Positions 50,301-63,431 of a stretch of 64,000 nucleotides of DNA are shown in pieces; within the stretch, counting starts at the first letter, position 1; the number at the start of each line of letters is the position of its first letter. The notes under the pieces were generated by a model. The model was not told where the DNA came from and ran no database searches. It saw only the letters and a list, made by a program, of their open reading frames with translations. This DNA comes from Eimeria necatrix (taxonomy: Eukaryota > Apicomplexa > Conoidasida > Eucoccidiorida > Eimeriidae), in contig NW_013651812.1 in NCBI RefSeq assembly GCF_000499385.1, forward strand, positions 62,001 to 126,000. The letters are read 5' to 3'. A program made the position numbers and the translations under genes.

Positions 50301-53300
50301 GGGAAACCAGCGGGACGCAAGCAAGAGCCGTGTGACCTCTCCATCCTTGCTTCTAGCCACTGCTGCACAGAGTTCGGAGTTGCTGCTCCAGTGAGGGTAA
50401 GTGCAAGAAATGCAAACGCATCTGCGGCGTTGCTCGAAGTAGTCAATGGACCTTCAGGAGCCGATCTCAACAGGGTTCTTCCCTGTTGTGCAGCGGGCAT
50501 ACTCCGGCCACGTAATTGTTGGAGAAACTTCTGCTGGCTGTCTGCGGCCATCAGTTGCAGCTTTTGGAGCATGCACTTGCTTTTACCCCCACCTGCCTCC
50601 CCAACTAAAAGGAATGGCGTCTTCCCATGAGTCACAACAAGATTTAGGAAAAATTCGAGCAAAGACGTCTCCTGCGTTTCTATAAAGGCATGCTGAAGTG
50701 CGGCTGGCGTTATGGTTGCACCCTTTCGAACATCTGGGAGCATGGGCAGAGATGCCCATGTGTGCCATTTCTTCTGCTGCACATCCCAGAAAACGTCGAA
50801 ACAACTCCCCGTTGGAGGAAGATGGTGATTGAAGCGTCGTGCGCGCTTTTTTGTTGGAGTTTCTCCTTGGCCCATTTCGATGGAAGTTTCCGGACTTGAG
50901 GGCGGATTGGAAGCCAGCAGCCCCATTTGCTCTAAATTATCGAAGCGCCCGCTATGAAGGTTGCGGAAGACCACGTCAAATGCAGAGCGTTCAGAGGCAG
51001 ACAAGGTGGCACCAGTGCCCCACAGCAAGGCAAAGACAAGTGCACTCTCCAAAGACTGTTCAAGCAGATCAGCCACCTTCCCTTCTCCTCGCTGCAACGA
51101 CTCCACTCACAGGCATGGTAGCATGCAAGAAATAGTGGTTCGGAAAATAAATTTCGAGCAAGGCTACTCGTTTGTCTAGAGCTAGGCACATCATCAACAG
51201 ACCACATTATTTGTAACCCTTGCGGCCAGGAAACGGAAACGTTGCACACTGCTGCCAAGTAGAAGTGCTGGAATTCACGTGGGCGGCAAGAATTGCTATC
51301 AAGTCGGATGCTACGGGTAAATTTTTCCTGAATAGGCAACAGTGGTGTGAAATCGGTTGCTTTCCAGTAGCAACTCTTTAAAAGGATCACCTGTGCTGGT
51401 TCGGTGATTTGAGCAATAAGGGAGTCAAGAAGGCGAAGAACATTCAAAACCATCCTAAGTAAATCAAAATATGCACAGTTGTAAATAAATGCACACGACA
51501 TTCCTTGCGTAAATTGCATGTACCAGTGCAGGCGCCACTAGGATGCGACGTAAGCGTAGGCTTCAAACTGGACGATTCCACCAAACAAACCTTTGACATT
51601 AGCAACTTACCAGTTAGGTGAAACTCTGAGGGGTCCTCCACTGCACTTGGAAAGAAAAGCGATGCACACGGCGCAGCACTCAAACAAAGTGTCTTTGACA
51701 TCTTTTGCAGTAGTGTCACCGAGGAGTTTTGCAGTAGGCGAGTGCAGACTCCAGGCCTGCAGAAGGCTTTCCCATCGGAGAACATCCTGATGGATGTATA
51801 CCATGCCACAACGAGAAACCGTTGCAGGGGAAGCGCAGCGCAAGTCTGTCACCTCGAACAGCAAGGCCGTCTGGGGTGAGAGGAGCACAACCTCTCCGCT
51901 GCTCAGACACAGTTTCTTGTTGTCGTCTAGAACCGTATTCAGGTTCTCAACCCAGCCCTGTGTGACAATGCAACCCGGAAAATTTGTACGCTGAAGTTCT
52001 ACGTACTGTGGACTCCCTTTTACGTGGGTTTCAGGCTCTGCAGAATGAATGTTGCACGGACCTACGTTGCTCGTGGGATTTGACCATCGACAAGAAACTA
52101 CGGCGTCTCGATCCTTGCCAGTGAGGCGCCACCAAGTTTATTGCTGAAATGTGAAAATCTTACCACGTCCACAGGACCATCCAAAATAATCCAGCGGCGG
52201 ATGTTGCCATCTTGCTCCAGTGAGGCTTCTCTAACGGCTTGCTCAAGGGCGCCCCCTTTCCACTCGCGCGTTGTTGTATCAAGGGAGCCGTATAACTCCT
52301 CAACCTGGAGAGCCTTAGGGAATATACGGCGGGTAATGCATGTGCTGGTTGCAGGATGGCTGTCATTAAGATTTCTTCCGACGTCCCTGTTTGCCCGGTT
52401 GTTCATATCAGCAGTAGAGACGTGAATTTGATCAGCACGCGTGGTGCCCTCGTTGCTAGTTTCATGCAGTGCGGTATTCAGAGATACATCTGACGTTGCT
52501 GTGTCAGCAGCTGCTGCTTGCTGTAGTTCAAGAGCAAGCACAAGGCATTTCACTGCCGAAGTCTTCCCTGTTGCCGAAGAACCAACAAGCATCAGCCCAT
52601 GGCGATGGTCTAGCGTATTAAGGACCTGCGACGGATCAAGAAAGAAAGAAGGCAGCATTTCAAAGGAATAATAAGGTGCTGCGCGTTTATCGTGGTGTGG
52701 TGACTATCTAGTGGTAAATGGAAACGCACGCGACTACTGATGCACCCAAAACTTCACAAGCTTCCAGTCCTTTCAGGAATGTTGGAGGGCGAAGCATTAG
52801 TTTGATTCAATTGTGTGTGAACAACAAACGAATAATTGCGGGAATCGCGTATGAACAGCATGAAGAGAAGAAAATCGTTGCGAGCAGCTGAAGTCGCATG
52901 ATGCTGTTACAGTGCTCTTCAACTCCCCAGCGCACTTGCAAAGATTTCGTGAGAAATTCCTCCGAAGGATCAAGAAGCAACTGGGTTGCTGCTTCAACCA
53001 AAAACGGCCTCAGATGCTGCTGCATTTCCGCCGCACCCAAGTCCCCTTCGTCAAACACATCTCTTAAAATTTCCTCAAAGGTCAACTGGTCCGTAGGATG
53101 AAGCTTTGGCAAATTTGTTAAGCGAAGCGCTTTGCAGAGCGTCACGGCCTCATGCCTCGTTGCCTCTTCTTCGCTTTGAGAGTGACAATCGACAAGGGAA
53201 GCTTCACGTGCTGCGGTTGCCTCAGGCTGGTGACGAAACAGATGCTTTGCAGTGTTAAGGACAGCCACAGCGGCTCGCATTCCGAAGTCGTAATGGCTTC

Positions 53301-56300
53301 GCCGTGCAAGCTGCTCTGATGCAAGCTGGAGGCATGTAACCATCTGCATTAGGCGTGTGCACCGACAAGAAGCGCTGTGGATTTGAACTTTACAGTGTCT
53401 TGGTTGTTTGAACAAGGGCCAATCAGGTATATTTGCGAGTTCCCCTGTGAAGCGAGGTGGGTACGTATGGATATGCTGCCTGACTTACGATTATATCAAG
53501 ACGTTTGCTCACCTTTTTTGAGAGCTTGCAGGCATCTTGAAAGCCGCTGCAGTAAAGAACGACTTCAGCGATTAAGGCGGCATCAGGGACCATCATAGCG
53601 CAGGGTCGGAACAGGGCCTAATGCAAATGAAACGATACAAAGCTGTATTTAAGTATTTACACGCCAAGCTCCATGTTGAATTGTTTCAGGATGACAAGAT
53701 TTGCTAGTTCAAGGGGAAGATTCACCAAAACAAAGGCAACACACTTTGACTTATTGAAAGGGAACTTTCGCATGAGGGCAAAATCAGCAGCCGTGAACTG
53801 ATCTATTGCAGAGGTAAGCAATGCAGATCATCCCATCTAAGCACTGTGCTGCATCGCACTGTTCTGGGGTGTAAAATACAGCCAACCTTTAGGGTATCAG
53901 GCAACGTTGCGCGTCCAGCATATCCAGGGTTCATCGTGATGTTAATAGCGCAGGTTGGGTTAAGTTGGAGATCTGTATCTTCAAAGACAAACGTTATGGC
54001 ATTCCTTCTGATCGCTTGTTGAATTGCGGAAATTTGCAGTGCAACGATGGACAGGACATCAAGTTGCAGCCTGTTGAACTCGTCAAAGCAACACCAGCCA
54101 CCGCTTGCTGCGATTCCCTTCAGCAAGGCAGCCATCGCCGTAGCATCTAGGCCCTCGCTACAATTAAAAACAAGGCATGGCTTTCCTGCAGCCTTTGCGA
54201 GGTCTTTAGTTGTCTCTGTCTTTCCTGTTCCTGCTGGTCCTTCGGGAGCTCCACCATACTGGAAATGCAGGGCTGTCATGAGAGTGCGGTAGCACCGATC
54301 TGTTAGCGGCGTTACTACTAGACGGTCAGGACTACGCAGCAATTCGAAGCCATAGTTCAGGGAGCTCTCTAACATACAAATCTGTAGGCCGCCGCTGGTC
54401 CCTCGGCCTCCAGTTCTATTCAGCCGTCTCCCGCCGACAAAATAACCACCAGGCACAGCTCCTCCGCCTAAATGGTGTGAACCAGGGGTCCAGTAACTTC
54501 GAAGGTGGCAAATCCATTCAAACTGATTCATATGACTGGTCTTCTTCTGTCTCAGCTCCTCGGCTACATCGCGGCAGTGCACGTCCAGTGTCAACAAAGT
54601 TGCAAGCACCGAACGACTGTCAGGGCTTAGAGGTCCTCTGACCGCCTCAACTAGCTAAGAAGCACGCAGGTAAATGCAGATAAGCACATCTATATGTGGA
54701 CTTGAAAGAACCAACGCAGCCCGTGCAAAGCTGGTTTGAAGGGACAGTAGGCAAACCTGTTGCAGCTGGTGTTGCAGGTCCTTCACAAGTTGCGGCAACT
54801 GGTGCTGCAGTATTGCTGCCTCCACCTGCGCGGTCCAGCAACAATGTGCTATGGCCAGTGCAGCCTGGGCGCATGCACACCGTTCTGTAGCCCACAGCAA
54901 CCGAGTTGGAGCTGCAGGAAATTCTTCCCAGGCTCTCTGCATGGCGTGTTGAAGCGCCGCGCACATTTCGCGTTCGATCTGTAGAAATACCACACACTGG
55001 AATGGCTTTTCCCTTTGATCATGACTGCTAGTACATGAGAAACAGTGGAAGCTGCAAGCTCTTGGTTCATCATTAATGCATCTGTAACTTTGCGACTTGA
55101 CTAAAAAGCCACGCAAATTTGCGGTGTTTTTCAGTAATATGTTTCGTTGCAGGCATAACGTTCCAGCGTGCAAAAGGTATTGACAGCATCAACGAGCTGA
55201 GTGTTATTTGACTTCGGTGTGTGCGGCCTACAGAGGAGAAAACGTCTTCGATACTGATCGATTTTCCGTCATGCGCCAGTTGAACTGGCGTTAGAAGTTG
55301 AAGGGCTTCCTGCCTGTGGGATAGAATGATATTGGCCTCATTCGAGTCCTGGTCATACTTCATTGAGGAAATACCCTCGAAGCACTTTTGAATATGAGGA
55401 CCAAGGGCTTCAGCGTGACTGGCACCAGACAGCAACTGTACAAGCTCCTCGTTTGACAAAAAGAAAAAACGAGGGAAGGCCAGCCGTTTTCTTTCTAAAA
55501 ATTCATTCAAGCCCTTCACAACTGATTGCATCTCGATGCAAGCAGAACGCAGTTTTTGAGGCAGCTCTTCGAGGTCGACCAGATCCAGCAAGCTCGAATT
55601 CTCGTCTAGTCGAGAGATGACTTCATCCTTCCATAGTTTGCCCACAGAGCTAAGTAGGTCAGCTTCCTTTGCTAGTTGCTGCTGCATTTCCGGGTAATCG
55701 AAGATGGGTACCAAGTACACCCACGAGACCTGGCAGGCCTCCAAAAGATTGCATAGAGTATCAAGATCACTTAGCTTTCGCAACCATTCGCGTGCCTGCA
55801 GCTCTACTCCACCCACCAGCTGCGAAGCCTGCAAACTTTGCACACTTGCTTGATGCTCCTCGATCAGAGAGTGTACAGCGTCAAAGCCTTTGAGCATTTT
55901 TCTGCCCAAGGACGCATCTCCAAGGGTTACCAGATCCATTCGGAGAGCCCGCCACGCCCCTCTCATCTTCTGGAAGCACGCTTTGGTGCGGAACTCTCGG
56001 AAGGCGGCAGAGCCAATAAGCTCAATTGCTTGCGTAGCTTCCGGCAAGCCTCTCTGAATTAGTGTGTTGAGTGACAAGAACACACCACCCTCTTCCGTAG
56101 CGTCAACCTCCAGCCTTGTTGCAAGTTCCTGCCAGTGCTTTGCTTGGAATGATGGGTGCGTCAGCGTTTTCATTAAGGGCAACATCTTTTGGAAGGCCGC
56201 AATAGCCTGCAGCAGTTCGTCACACGCCTGAAGCGGTTCGACAGAACGGAAGATACCCGCCACTCGCCTCAAAGACGATACCGCTTGCCGCCACTGCTGC

Positions 56301-59300
56301 AACTTTTCTTCCATATCAGCGCAGTCAAGGTGAGCTAATGGCGCGGCTTTCCATTCTTCGCGGTTCTTTGTAAAGTCGTACGCTGCTGTCCAAAGCTACA
56401 AGCACAGCGTCACGCCGCAAGTCAGTTTTGACACCCTGGATCCAACCGGCAGGTGCTGCAGAATCTGTATGATATCGAGGTAGGATCGCTCCTGCTTGAG
56501 CTGCCAGTCAGCAACATTGTGATGACGCGTCGAAGAAGTTGGTGAAGAACTACATTGCAACAATCAGCTATACAGCTTACTTCGTTGAGGCGATCGAAAA
56601 CAACACAAACGCCCTCAAGCTCCTCAAATTCTGAGGCTTCAAGGCCGAAGAGAGCTTCAGCTTTGCGCAAATTGTCAACCTCTGATCTCGCAGCGTATAC
56701 CCTTTCACTCAGCTTCTCCAGAGTTTGCCTATAACTAGCACACTCTTCTACGTGCTTAAACGTCGTCGTTGCAGCATCCAACTCCGCACGGAGCGCCTCA
56801 CACTCTGTTTGCAAGTGCTGGGCGCTGATTTGCCTTCTCGCTTCTAGCTGCATCAACATAATGCCAGGGCGACCGTATATCAGGCAGGGCATTGCGAAGC
56901 TCGAAATGGGTAACGAGGTGCCGCTGGTAGCGCTTGTAGGATGACGTGAATTAATACACCACAATGCAACTGAAGCAGTGCTTGTCGATGCACCTGCACT
57001 TTTCTGACTCTATAGCATAAAAGCCAAACTTGGGCATCTTTCCTAACTTTCGCCCGACCAAACAAAGTAAGCCTACCCTCTCTTTCGCTAAATCAAGAAT
57101 GCCGTTTGTCTCGCAAAGAGCCATCTTAAGTTTCATTGGACAGCAATCTAGTTCAAAAGCTTGCTTTTGGACCCTCAATGCAGCGAAGACGAAGTGTTGT
57201 TCGAGAAGCGACATGAGGTTGCTGAGAGTTTGGCCTCTCGCAATTAGAGGGGCTGTCTCCTGGTGGACCACAGCCAAGTACCTCTTCAATTCGACTAGTT
57301 CTTGTTCGCTAGCTGGGACCATTGAAGCCTTAGATAAGGCCACTTCCCAAGCTTTATGGAGGCTGCTTACTTCGTTCTCCACCCATGCTAAGGCCTGGTT
57401 ACACAAGTCGTCCTTAAGGTTGTTTACTCTAGTTCGCAGCATTCCCTTAGCTTTTTCTCCATCCACAAGAAATATCTTTGCTACAACCCTCGTCGTTAGC
57501 GTTCGAAGGCGATTTTCTGCTTGCTGAAAGCTTTCCAGTTTTGCTCCCAGCTCGGCCAAGTTCACTTTTCCCTCTGCATCGATTGGCAGTGCAGCAGCGG
57601 CGCGTAGAGTAGCGGCCACCTCGTCAAGCTGATGGCGTAGTGTTTCTGCCTCCTTAAGAGAAGACTGCACTGCGGACACCATTGCTTTCTCGGCAGCAGC
57701 TAGAAATGGCTCTTCGAGAGATAGTGGGAGCAATGGCTCCTCTGCTGAAGGTGCGAACGGCATTAAATCGCCCTCTGTGGTGCGCAACAGTGCACATACA
57801 GTAAACATTGACAATCTTGAGATGCCATTGCTCAAGGCCAGAAAAGTTTTCATACTTTCTGGACAGAGTTGGATTTCCTGCTAATTAAATATGCGAGGAG
57901 TTGCGTCGTGCCATGTACGGAAAGTTCTGCCTTTTCCCAGTTCATTGACAACCTGCTACCGGGGTATGGTGCGGCAAGGAGGAAGGACTCTGTAACATAA
58001 GGACAAGACTCATGACGTGCAGTATCTAGGGACGGATATGATCCGTAAGCAGCTGACCCAGTTTGTTGATTGTTGAAACAGCTTCCACCATGGTCAAGAA
58101 GGCTTGCCGGAGAAGTGCCTCTATGCTGAAGGAACATGAAAAACCGCAGCTGAGCGTCAAGTCGTAACTTGCTGTTAGCGCGATGTAATAGGTGGGACAA
58201 AAGCACGGAGAATGTGTTGCTTTGGCTTGCTTGTAGGAAAGTGTGCTGCTTTGGCTTGCTTGTCTGGGGACGGATAGAAGACGGCAGAGTCGTCGGCGAT
58301 GAGAATGCTCAACTGCAGGAGGCAAGAAGCATTCCCTTCAAACTGAAATCCCGCGGCCAAAGTTGCATCAGCACTTTGGTGTGAGCGTGGATCAAGATGC
58401 TCGTCTACTGCTGCTTGCAGCATGTAGGACTTCCACTCGTTTGCGGAGTCCGTCACAAATGACAAAAGGTTGCTCCGCAACATTACATTAAATCTAATAA
58501 GTTGCCGGCGCAAGAATGTTTCAGGTAGTCCTGTTGCCACTGTATTTAGTGTAGCGGAAGATGAAGCGGATGCCCCTACGGCTATTCCCGTTGCACCCCC
58601 TCCTGTTGCATGAAGAGTAATGAGCGCATGGCAAAGAGAATCTCTACCAAGCTCTCTTAGGGCATCAGCAACATCCAATGCTAGCGCTTGCTGATATACA
58701 AGGTATTGTTCGGGATCTGGAACCTGCAGGTAAGGCCAGTGCAACCCCAGTGTAGGCTAGTGCTACAGATAAGCCAACGAGTGCCAGCCCCAACACTTTA
58801 GACTAGCTGGTGCGTCATGCAGCTGCATAAAAAAGTGCCAAACGGTACTAATTTATGTGCAGCCGAATGCTCCGTAGCCGGTCAGTTGCAGTACCTCTGG
58901 TGAGCTCAATAGAATAACAGCTGGATGCATGCTTTGAACGGCAAGAGCTGAATTCTAGTAGCTGGCTTACAGTCCATTCAGGGAGCTTCAGGGCAGAGGA
59001 TTTTTTGAAGATTCTTGCGAAGCTGACGCGCTGAGGCTTTCGGCTTGGCAGGTCAAAAAAGCACAACCCTCTCAAGTCGCAAAACGTTCCCTCCAACAGC
59101 AAGCTTAGCTGCAAGCAACGTGCAACGGCTCTTGTGAATCCGCATTCAGCACAGAATTCACCGCCTTTACACGCTCAAAAGTAGAACCCTTCAGCCAGTC
59201 GTCAAGCCTTGTTTCATTGTCACGAGCTACACATTGCTTCATTACCTACTTTGAAAGTTTTTTCATTCGCGAATAGGGGCTTTTTGCGGAGGGCAAGCAT

Positions 59301-62255
59301 TGCCCCTTCGAAGGCTGCACTAGCACCGACATTAAGCCTGCCAAACGCTGGCGGCGCGGGCGAAAACATCGGTTGCAGAACTTGCAACAGCAATGGCGGC
59401 CCCTGCAACGCTTCCTCTTGACGCAAGTCTTGATTCTGCAGGCCCTGTTGCTGTTTGGCTGAAATTGATTCGAGCTTGCCTGATGCGCGAAGACGTTCCG
59501 CGCAATAAAGGACTGCACTTAGCTTTGAGCCTTCAAGAAAACGGTCTTTGAGGTACTGTATGGCTGGACGGAGGGTGTCCATGTGCGAGGACATACTCCG
59601 GAGCCGGCCCACCGCTGTGGCCGCTTTGACTATAGAGGCGAGAAAATTCTGTGGAAGAGGAGCAAACGCCGAGGATGGCAAACTATTGACAGAGTTAAGC
59701 AGCTGCTGGCGAAGGACCGCTTGCCGCCGCCTGTTTGTGCAAGCTTCTAATCGCTGCTGCTGAAGTTGCGGCGGCTCGAAGCAAAAACGAAGGGCAAGGC
59801 GCCTGACGGTCTTAATTGTTCCATCACGAAGCTTTACTTCAAACCTTCGTTGCCCGCTATCATAACCTAGTACAATGCATGGAATATGGGTCCAGCTGTT
59901 GCCAACAAAGTGCAAAACTTCCGCCTCTGCCTCTCCTTCGCTACTCTTTGCGGCAGATGCCGTTAGCTCCCCCAAAGAAGGTGCTATTTCTGGGAGCATT
60001 TCCGGCAGCTGGGATGGTGGGGAAGCTTGATCAGCTTCGCTTTCAGCTGGCTTGCCTGTGCTTGTTGCCTCCCCCTGCGAGGCATCAGCCATTAACTGTT
60101 TTTCCTTCAGTTGTACCTCCAAACCGACTGCCGCTTCGTCATTATTGCAAATCGGGTCGTCCTCAAGCTTTGGCGGAGGGTAGGGGTTGTTTGCAGAGAC
60201 ATGGGTGGCGACGGTATAGGAAGCAGAGCGTCCGCTAGATTTGTTTTTAGGCAGCTCACTTTTTTGGTGTCTCATTTCAAGCCGACGTAGCTGGCATTCA
60301 GAGCGGCAGCGCTCTAGCAGTGCTTGGGGGGATGCCTCGCCGTAGTCTTCAGGAATGTCAAAGGCTTCCAACGGAAGGTTTTTAAGGTCCGATAGCGCAT
60401 GGTGTGACTTGCCGCTTTCGTGGTTGTAACGTTCATGCTCAGGCCTGCCTTCACGTTCAGTGGTCGCCAGACCAACAATAAGCTTGTTGCTAACTTCAAT
60501 GGCCTGGACAGTAGTTGAGACCGTCTCTAGCGTTGCTGGGAAGGACTGGCCCATTTGTGGGCCATTGTTGGGGCCCTTTCTCGCCTTTCCCACACCACGC
60601 TTCTTCCGACCGATATCGAGCGAATAGTTTTCTGTAGTTTTTAGCTTTCTCAGCAGCACCATCACCTCTTCAAGCGGGTTGAATGGATGCGAATCCTCTT
60701 CGTCCGCAGAGCCTTGTGAACTTTTTTCGCTAGAATCTAAATGGGCGCTTTGTTCTTCAAATCGAGATGTGGGATCCCTTTGTCGTCTTTGAGCAGATTG
60801 CTGCTTTAGGTTTACTCTAGAAGGAAGTACACTGGATTGGTGCTTTCCTGACCGATGAAATTTCGTGATGGACGGTGCCGGCGGTGAAGAAACAGAATGC
60901 TTAGCTTTGCCCGCTGGTGCTGACGGCGCTGGTTCCAATGTACTAGCTGCAGATGCTCCGAGGTGCCTTTGAGCCGCCCTACTCGATTTTTGGTTTGCTT
61001 CCCCCTTCGCACTTGGAACAATGCTTTTTGGCCTAGAAGACGGGCGGTTCGCTATAGAAGGTGGCCGTCGGTCACAAGCAGACCTTACAGCAGAACGGTG
61101 CTTTTCTTTTGCTTCTTGGCGATGCATCTGCTCAAGCTCCTGCTGCCGCGCTTTATGACGCGATGGCCATTGTGCTTGTGCAATTGCGGCAGAGGCAGCA
61201 GCTGCCGCTGCCGCCGCTGCCGCAGCGCGTGCCTCCTCCCTGGCTTCAGCCTCATCAACAATTTGCTGATCTTGTTGCTGCGCTGCTAAGGCCTCCTTTT
61301 GGGCGCTCACGTATGCTTCCTGCTGTTGCTGTGGAGTTTTATTCGTGCTTAGTTCCCTTACTTCAGCCTCCACAGCGTGACGCGCTCTTGTTTCCACTGC
61401 ACTTCTCTGCGTAGCTGCTGCAGTGAGAATACAACGCGACCGTTCTGTGGTGGCGCTGTGGCTTAGACCACGGCGTGCAGGGAACTGCCCGCTAGGACCC
61501 CAAGCTTTGCGGGAATGACGGTGGTCTTCGGCTAGCCATTCGCGGAAGGTGGTGAGTGTGCGCTTGCGAGGAGCAATCAAGTACCTGGAAGCCACGAGTG
61601 AGGCGCGCTGATCTGAGCGTCGCGGCTTATTAAGAACTGACACGAACGCGGGTCCTGCAGCGCTGCTAACTCTAGTGGCTTGTGTGGGGCACTCCGTTAA
61701 ATCGTGCGAGCCAACATGAACAGCTGCCCAGGGCGGCAACAAAAAATAGCCAGTATTCGTTGCCACTGTGAATTGTTCATTGTTTCTCACAGACTGTCGC
61801 CTCCCCTGTTCTTCTACCATAACATTGCAGTGTGGCTTCAGAGGCCCTCCACGTGACACATTAGGTCTGGCCTCCGCAGAACGGAGGCTAGGTCTTAGAG
61901 CAGGTTCCAGGAAAAAAGAAGTGGACTTTACAGTTTTGGCGGCGCGTAGCCCCAAGTAATCTGAGCAACCCGACAGTTTTGGCATTTTAGCCTGCGGAAC
62001 GCTGTGGCGCAGAGTGGCCACGGAAAGGAAACTATGGGCGGGCTTCTGTTGATAATGGTTCCCCAGCATTTGTCGGCAGCTAGGGGGTCTCAAATCAGTG
62101 TCAGGTAGCTCCCTAGTGCTAATCGTCTCTCCATTGCTGAGGCCGTCACCTGTGAGACTTAGATTCACATTCTCCTTGCATTGGGAACTTGCGCTATCGC
62201 GCTTAGTGGGGGATAACAGACGGACAACAGGGAGGCTCTTCCTCTTGCAGTGCAT
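41385..62255 (-). CDS. Axonemal dynein heavy chain, multi-exon, complete
   Basis: The motor ATPase of an axonemal dynein arm. Exon 1 (62255-59250) encodes about 1,000 residues: a low-complexity N-terminus with Gln runs and an 11-Ala run, then R-R-L-A-L-R-F-C-F-E-P-P, typical of dynein tails. It joins in phase to 59108. Tail and linker follow at about 58.7-55.0 kb (R-F-F-F-L-S-N-E-E-L, K-C-F-E-G-I). AAA1: G-P-A-G-T-G-K-T at 54240-54217 and C-F-D-E-F-N-R near 54085. AAA2: G-S-S-A-T-G-K-T at 52583-52560. AAA3: G-E-A-G-G-G-K-S at 50602-50579, with L-L-D-D-I as Walker B. AAA4: G-V-G-G-S-G-R-R near 49387, lacking the Walker Lys as in many axonemal chains. The stalk and microtubule-binding tip lie at about 48.3-47.1 kb. 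AAA5-6 follow to about 44 kb (G-Q-G-Q-G-P), then N-Y-G-G-R-V-T-D-E-W-D near 43.5 kb and the C-terminal domain (D-C-P-L-Y-C-T-S). TAA at 41387-41385. I estimate over 5,000 residues. Inner-arm, single-headed type is my guess; subtype unresolved. Confidence 0.96.
48962..49060 (-). repeat. Direct repeat in a dynein intron, about 43 bases, two copies
   Basis: Two copies with a 55-base offset share CTTAGACGTGCGTTTT and an AATAAACAT/AATAAGCAT end. They lie in the intron between the AAA4 exon (ending near 49100) and the next exon (starting near 48840). Confidence 0.85.
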
Positions 62256-63431
62256 TTTGAAGGTATATCACATGTGCAGTGGGAGCCAGGCCCGTTAAAA
62301 TGTAGCGCTGTGAACGGCTGTTATTTTTGTTGCGCCTACGCCTTTCTCTTCATCCAGGCATGAAGGGCGCGCTCATCGGGGCAGTTGGAAAACTCAAACG
62401 TGGTGGTGGTGCCCAGGGTTGTCTACAGTATGCTTGGGAGTCTGTTTCCCAATCTCCTTGCCGTGTGACGCGGCAGGTGGAGTCCTATTGTACACTCCCA
62501 ATTCAGTGGCACGGAACCTTCATCCCCAGAAGAAAATATGGGATCTCTTTGGATTTTTCGCTGTGATGCATTATCGGATATTCCGTGCTCCATTCCTAGT
62601 TCGGCGGGTAGGTGTCACACATCGATACGATGAAGGCTCGCTCGTCACTGTGTTCTTTGTGGCGTCCGCTGCCGTCTTTCAGGAGAGAAGGCACCTAGTC
62701 AAGAATCGGAGGATTCTTTTTAAAGCCAAAATACTGTTTGTGTGGAACTGCATTCCATCATCTGGGACAGTATTTCATTCAGGTGACCCTGCACCGTAAA
62801 AAAGCCACCCGTGGCCCCGACAGTATTGATCAAAGTGCGAGTAAAGCAGTGCCTACAGCTGTGCCTTTTTGACTTTTCCTACCGAAGTGTATTTGACATA
62901 GATTATCTAGGAGCCTCAAAAAAGATGGCAGGCAGCGAGGCTTAGGAGTACAGAACCTTAGGCCTCAGGCAGAGAGGCGTCCCGCGTAACTCTGGAATAT
63001 GCATTTCCCGTGCTCGCGATGAAAAAACGTTCCCGAACTTATCATCATCTGTTTCTTACTGATGTGGCTGTTGTGTCCGGAGTTTTTTCTTGACTCATTG
63101 TGCCTGGAGATCCTGATCACAACTAAATTCAAACCTTACGGCGCCGATTCAGTGGAGTCTACTAGCCTGTTCTTGGTGTCCTAGAACTTGCCGGCAAGTT
63201 GAAAATCGGCAACTTTTTTCTACTGTGGATGTTCCCAAATGAAACACTGTTGAAGGGTACAGAAAGGCTCCAATTTATCTCTTTACTGTCTGTTCGCCCG
63301 CATCATGTTGTATCCGCAAAAACCCATAGGGAACAGCCAAACCTGAACCCCCGAAACAGGGATCAGAGCAGCAGCCAGAAGCTGCATACCAATCAGTGCT
63401 TTTCTGAAGAAATTTTTACTACTGTATAACA
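62256..63431. promoter_or_regulatory. Shared divergent upstream region of dynein and the CFAP53-like gene
   Basis: The dynein gene starts at 62255 on the minus strand and the CFAP53-like gene at 63432 on the plus strand, so 1,176 bases serve as upstream DNA for both. No other gene is seen; open frames are at most about 126 codons. I found no motif that I can name with confidence. That it acts as a bidirectional promoter is inferred from gene order only. Confidence 0.5.

Noticed and set aside
58948..58970. A 23-base intron or a frameshift in the dynein tail exon
   Set aside because: Removing it leads to a stop, and reading straight through joins in phase to the next exon at 58716 using a slightly shifted acceptor, so neither is needed.
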